Shown: piece after piece, positions 14,399 to 17,025 of the stretch
Position numbering within the stretch: the stretch's first letter is position 1
Layout: every line of letters starts with the position of its first letter
From: Gemmatimonadota bacterium
GTDB lineage: Bacteria > Latescibacterota > UBA2968 > UBA8231
Length of the DNA: 17,025 nt
Direction of reading: 5' to 3'
Assembly (NCBI GenBank): GCA_002712305.1
Contig: PATE01000123.1
Coordinates: 1 to 17,025, forward strand
Made by a program: the position numbers and the translations under genes
Notes under the pieces: model-generated
Databases searched by the model: none
Told to the model about the DNA's origin: nothing
What the model saw: only the letters and a program-made list of their open reading frames with translations

Positions 14399-15913
14399 TT
14401 ACACGCCGGGCAGGGGCGCCGTGTCGCCCACCTGTGCCTGCCAGAGCCGCAGTCGCGCCGCCATCCAACGAATGCGATCCTGGTGCCCGGGGCGACCGAA
14501 GAGATTCGTCATCTCCAGCGGATCGGTGTTCAAGTCAAACAGCTCACCCTGATCTGCAGCACACAATGTCATCTTCCATCGATCCGCCGTGACCACGCTG
14601 CGCCACGGTGCCGTCTTCAGCAGGTTGATCTGATGCACCTGTTCCGGCGGCATGGTGGTGGAGCTGGCCGCGGAAGTCAGATCACGATCACCGATCCCAT
14701 TGTGCTGGATAAACACATCATTTCCGGCCAGATCCTCGTGACCGCGCAGCACAGTGGCGCGACTCGTGCCAGGAAGCTCATCGGGGGGACGCTGACCGAG
14801 CATCTCCAACAAGGTGGGCACGAAGTCGATCTGACTGAAGTTGCCCTCGATGCGCCGCTGAGTCTGACCCAGCCACGGAGCCCGGATCAACAAGGGCACA
14901 CGCGCCGAATCCTCATAGGGTGAACGCATCTCCACGTGGCCGTGGGTACCCACCATCTCGCCATGATCGGAGGTGAACACGACGATCGTGTTGTTGCGAA
15001 CGCCCGCGTCTTCGATGGCACTCAGGATATTGCCCACCATGCCATCCACCAGCGATACACACCCGTAGTAGTTGGATCGCATTTGACGAAAGCCGGCCTC
15101 CGTCGCCAGATCGAAGTGCGGGCCTGCGGCACGACGGCCGTGGTGCGTGTCGCCCCCATACTGCGACTGCATCCAGAAGTCGGCGCGAACCCGATTGAAG
15201 AGCGAATGCCCCTCCGGGAATCGCCGGAAGTTCTCCTCCACCGGCAGCGATTCGGGGTCGTAAAGATCGTTGAAGGGGCTCGTGAAGGGCGGATGGGGCT
15301 CCTTCGAACTGGCGAAAAGGACGAAGGGTTGCTGCGCATTGCGCTCGATGAAACCCGCCGCCTGTTGGCCGATCCAGGTGGCCATATGGTATTCGAGGGG
15401 CAACTGCGACCTGAAACGTTCCGAGAAATACTTCCCTGCCGGATGGGGTGCATCAGGCTCGAAACCGTGGCTCACGAGCCACTGGTGATAGGGCGAGAAT
15501 CGCTGGCTGTAACTCTCGTCAGTGTATTCGTGCCACCAGTGGTCGAAACAAGGCAGCCACTCGTCGAACCCGTGCTGCGCCACCACTTCGTCACCCAGAT
15601 GCCACTTGCCCACGTATCCTGTGTGGTATCCCTCCGGCAACATCTCGGCAATCGTCGGCAGATCGGCGGGCAGGATGTGTCGATTGACGGGCATTCCCGC
15701 ATCGATGGGATACTGACCGCACATGATCGACGCACGCGCCGGACAACAGACGGGCTGCGTCACGTAGCAGTTGTCGAAGACGAGACTCTCGTCGGCCAAC
15801 CGATTCAGATGGGGAACCTGAATCCAGTCGTTGCCGTAGCAGGCCATAGTATCCCGACGTTGCCGGTCGGGCAGGATAAAGATGAGATTGGGACGTTCCG
15901 GTGGTTCGATCAT
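14399..15913 (-). CDS. Type I sulfatase (formylglycine-dependent), apparently cytoplasmic
   Basis: A 504-residue alkaline-phosphatase-fold sulfatase. The formylglycine motif CxPxR is intact as CCPARAS, with Cys56 the residue to be modified, followed by IMCGQYP. Other active-site landmarks: PNLIFILPDRQRRDTMACYG (8-27) with metal-binding Asp16, GYVGKWHLGD with Lys103 and His105, KEPHPPF with His207, and FTSDHGEMVGTHG with Asp316 and His317. Usual enzymes have adjacent Asp residues at the first site; PDRQ here resembles the PDQQ variant. It cleaves sulfate (less often phosphate or phosphonate) esters; carbohydrate sulfates are likely from the context. No signal peptide precedes the first strand. 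The start overlaps nothing but uses GAGGG (15920-15924), which lies over the upstream gene's TGA, nine bases away. No formylglycine-generating enzyme is in the window. Confidence 0.93.
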   Translation of the reverse strand: MIEPPERPNLIFILPDRQRRDTMACYGNDWIQVPHLNRLADESLVFDNCYVTQPVCCPARASIMCGQYPIDAGMPVNRHILPADLPTIAEMLPEGYHTGYVGKWHLGDEVVAQHGFDEWLPCFDHWWHEYTDESYSQRFSPYHQWLVSHGFEPDAPHPAGKYFSERFRSQLPLEYHMATWIGQQAAGFIERNAQQPFVLFASSKEPHPPFTSPFNDLYDPESLPVEENFRRFPEGHSLFNRVRADFWMQSQYGGDTHHGRRAAGPHFDLATEAGFRQMRSNYYGCVSLVDGMVGNILSAIEDAGVRNNTIVVFTSDHGEMVGTHGHVEMRSPYEDSARVPLLIRAPWLGQTQRRIEGNFSQIDFVPTLLEMLGQRPPDELPGTSRATVLRGHEDLAGNDVFIQHNGIGDRDLTSAASSTTMPPEQVHQINLLKTAPWRSVVTADRWKMTLCAADQGELFDLNTDPLEMTNLFGRPGHQDRIRWMAARLRLWQAQVGDTAPLPGV

Positions 15914-15922
15914 GAATCGCCC

Positions 15923-16768
15923 TCAGCTCCAGCCCCAGGTGCCGGCCACTTCGTTTGTCTGCCGTGCGAGATCTTCGAGGCTCTCCCCGTGCCGAGGGAC
16001 GATCACCTCGAAGGTCTGAGCCGCTTCGTATCCGACGTCGTCAAAGGCTTCTCGAATCTGATCCCAATTCAAGCCACCGTGCCCAGGCACCCAGTGGTTG
16101 TCCTGTGGATTCTCACCATCCACATCCTGAAGGTGGGTCCCCCACAATCGTGATCCGGCCATACGAATTTCGTCGGCGGGGTCATCACCACTCGTCCATG
16201 CGTGTCCCGTGTCGACCACGAGTCCCACGGCATCTTCGGGGTAGGGATCGATGAGTGGCCGAAGTTCGGCCATGTTGAGAAAGGGGTATCCGCAGTTGTA
16301 GGGCAGATTCTCCAGCAGCATGCGCACACCTGCATCCTGAGCGACAGGGATCAGTTCATCGAGAGAGCGCCGTGTGGCATCGCGCATGATCTGGGACAAC
16401 TCCGGTCGCTCAGGGTCGGTGACGAACATCGGATTCGGAACTGGATGAATGACCATGCCCTTCGCACCGATGTCGGCCGTGAAGCGAAGGTAGTCGGACA
16501 TGACCTTCATCTTCTCCGCGCGCCAGGTCTCGTCGGGTGCGCCCAGCACGTTCTCGCGCATGGGCGCATGCACCGTCGCCGCACCGACACCGGAATCCCG
16601 CAGCATCGACCGGAACTGATCCAACTCGCTCCCCATGAGTGGATCTGACGCGTGCGGTGCCTGGCTTGATATCTCGGCCTGTGGAAATCCCGCTGTGGCG
16701 ATCGCCGCCAACGCAGATGCCAGGTCGCGATCGATAAACCCCTGTGTGCTGTAGCTGATCCGTGTCAT
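15923..16768 (-). CDS. Sugar phosphate isomerase/epimerase-like TIM barrel (xylose isomerase-like, PF01261)
   Basis: A 281-residue TIM barrel. The four carboxylate/imidazole ligands of the xylose-isomerase-like metal site can be placed: Glu153 in RMLLENLP, Asp186 (with His189) in LVVDTGHAW, His212 in WGTHLQDVDG, and Glu254 in AQTFEVIVP. HAPM (67-70) and VIHPVPNP (106-113) mark other strand ends. Relatives are ketose epimerases, inosose dehydratases and endonuclease IV-like proteins; the sequence alone does not separate them. ATG 16768 starts directly at the first strand (MTRISYSTQGF); a TTG two codons earlier is possible. It is the first gene of the operon with the sulfatase, with a nine-base gap, suggesting they act on one sugar. 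No signal peptide is seen. Confidence 0.9.
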   Translation of the reverse strand: MTRISYSTQGFIDRDLASALAAIATAGFPQAEISSQAPHASDPLMGSELDQFRSMLRDSGVGAATVHAPMRENVLGAPDETWRAEKMKVMSDYLRFTADIGAKGMVIHPVPNPMFVTDPERPELSQIMRDATRRSLDELIPVAQDAGVRMLLENLPYNCGYPFLNMAELRPLIDPYPEDAVGLVVDTGHAWTSGDDPADEIRMAGSRLWGTHLQDVDGENPQDNHWVPGHGGLNWDQIREAFDDVGYEAAQTFEVIVPRHGESLEDLARQTNEVAGTWGWS

Positions 16769-16929
16769 GTCCAATCACCGTGTTCTTACTGGAAGGTGTG
16801 GGCTTTGCTGAATCATTGCCTGGATTCTTGATCACTCGGTGTGCCCTCGCACAAGGTGACCTCTGTGATGGCTTCTGGCCAGATGCTATGTTACACCCCA
16901 CCGCTACAGACGCCCAAACCCGAACGCTT
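16769..16929. promoter_or_regulatory. Divergent promoter region with a small dyad
   Basis: This region separates the isomerase-sulfatase-propeller operon from the divergent gene at the right edge, so it must hold both promoters. A dyad is centred near 16846: TGTGC (16840-16844), CCTC, GCACA (16849-16853). It is flanked by TCAC (16832-16835) and GTGA (16856-16859), giving an operator-like symmetry with unequal spacers. No clear -35/-10 pair was found. Confidence 0.35.
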
Positions 16930-17025
16930 ATGTCCGCTCCTGGAAGTCGCCAACTACCTGACTACAGAATCATCTACAACTGGGACGGTGCACCTCACGG
17001 TTATACACCCACGCCCCAGTCCATG
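16930..17025 (+). CDS. Start of an unidentified gene truncated by the right edge
   Basis: An open frame of 32 codons runs to the window end without a stop. It begins MSAPGSRQLPDYRIIYNWDG and continues APHGYTPTPQSM. The RIIYNWDGAPHGY segment looks like the first strand and loop of a real protein, and I associate the YNWDG opening with uncharacterised proteins of carbohydrate-rich lineages, but I cannot name a family. An in-frame ATG at 16888 is an alternative start that would add 14 residues without family-like character; neither start has a good ribosome binding site. It diverges from the TIM-barrel/sulfatase operon and may share its control region. Confidence 0.5.
   Translation, partial: MSAPGSRQLPDYRIIYNWDGAPHGYTPTPQSM

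Noticed and set aside
14399-15913. Calling the sulfatase inactive because the first metal motif is PDRQ rather than DD
   Set aside because: Single-Asp variants occur in this superfamily, and the CxPxR, KWH and DHG motifs are all intact.
14936-16153. A 405-codon open frame on the + strand
   Set aside because: It lies antisense to the sulfatase and TIM barrel, both of which have complete catalytic motifs. The frame shows no family motif and is a by-product of GC-rich codon usage.
1-17025. tRNA, rRNA, CRISPR arrays or insertion sequences
   Set aside because: No cloverleaf-like segment, regular spaced repeat, transposase frame or terminal inverted repeat was seen; repeats are limited to short hairpins and one 20-base tandem pair.

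Overview
The window is a dense, GC-rich bacterial stretch of accessory metabolism. It has no RNA genes, mobile elements or CRISPR arrays, and no gene-free stretch reaches 300 bases (the longest, 5092-5369, is 278). The family mix is two phytanoyl-CoA dioxygenase-like (PhyH) proteins, a DUF6807/PmoA-like protein, a Gfo/Idh/MocA oxidoreductase, a sulfatase, xylose-isomerase-like and mannonate-dehydratase-like TIM barrels, a single-Asp-box sialidase-like propeller and an FG-GAP propeller. That combination is typical of uncultivated carbohydrate-degrading lineages such as Latescibacterota or Poribacteria, or of planctomycete relatives. The lineage is inferred from family content only; there is no marker gene here.

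Layout. From the left edge on the + strand: the C-terminus of a PhyH protein (1-213), a DUF6807/PmoA-like protein (285-1181), a GlpE-like rhodanese (1378-1692) and a mannonate-dehydratase-like enzyme (1895-2956). A strong hairpin at 3093-3122 separates these from a convergent two-module alpha/beta-hydrolase esterase (3154-5091, - strand). Next come a DUF2461 protein and a sialidase-like propeller on the + strand, overlapping by three bases (5370-6065, 6062-7369). They face a - strand run that reads, in transcription order, PPOX flavoprotein (10137-9586), PhyH dioxygenase (9513-8755), VOC/glyoxalase-fold protein (8704-8291) and aldo/keto reductase (8273-7389). A Gfo/Idh/MocA protein (10315-11571, + strand) diverges from that run. 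After a nested hairpin (11576-11639) comes a convergent three-gene - strand operon: sugar-isomerase-like TIM barrel (16768-15923), sulfatase (15913-14399) and a 908-residue FG-GAP propeller (14382-11656). A divergent gene starts at about 16930 and runs off the right edge.

How the genes may work together (inference). The set looks like a broken-up catabolic region for a modified sugar, probably sulfated, acylated and/or uronic. It has an ester hydrolase, a sulfate ester hydrolase, NAD(P)-dependent sugar oxidoreductases, an epimerase/isomerase-type TIM barrel and a uronate dehydratase homologue. By eye none of the hydrolases or propellers has a signal peptide, so the chemistry would be cytoplasmic, acting on small imported substrates. 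No transporter or regulator is seen. Several enzymes have altered active-site motifs: the UxuA-like protein lacks a metal-ligand His, the Gfo/Idh/MocA protein has ETA in place of EKP, and the second module of the esterase has a degenerate elbow. Exact substrates therefore cannot be assigned from canonical relatives.
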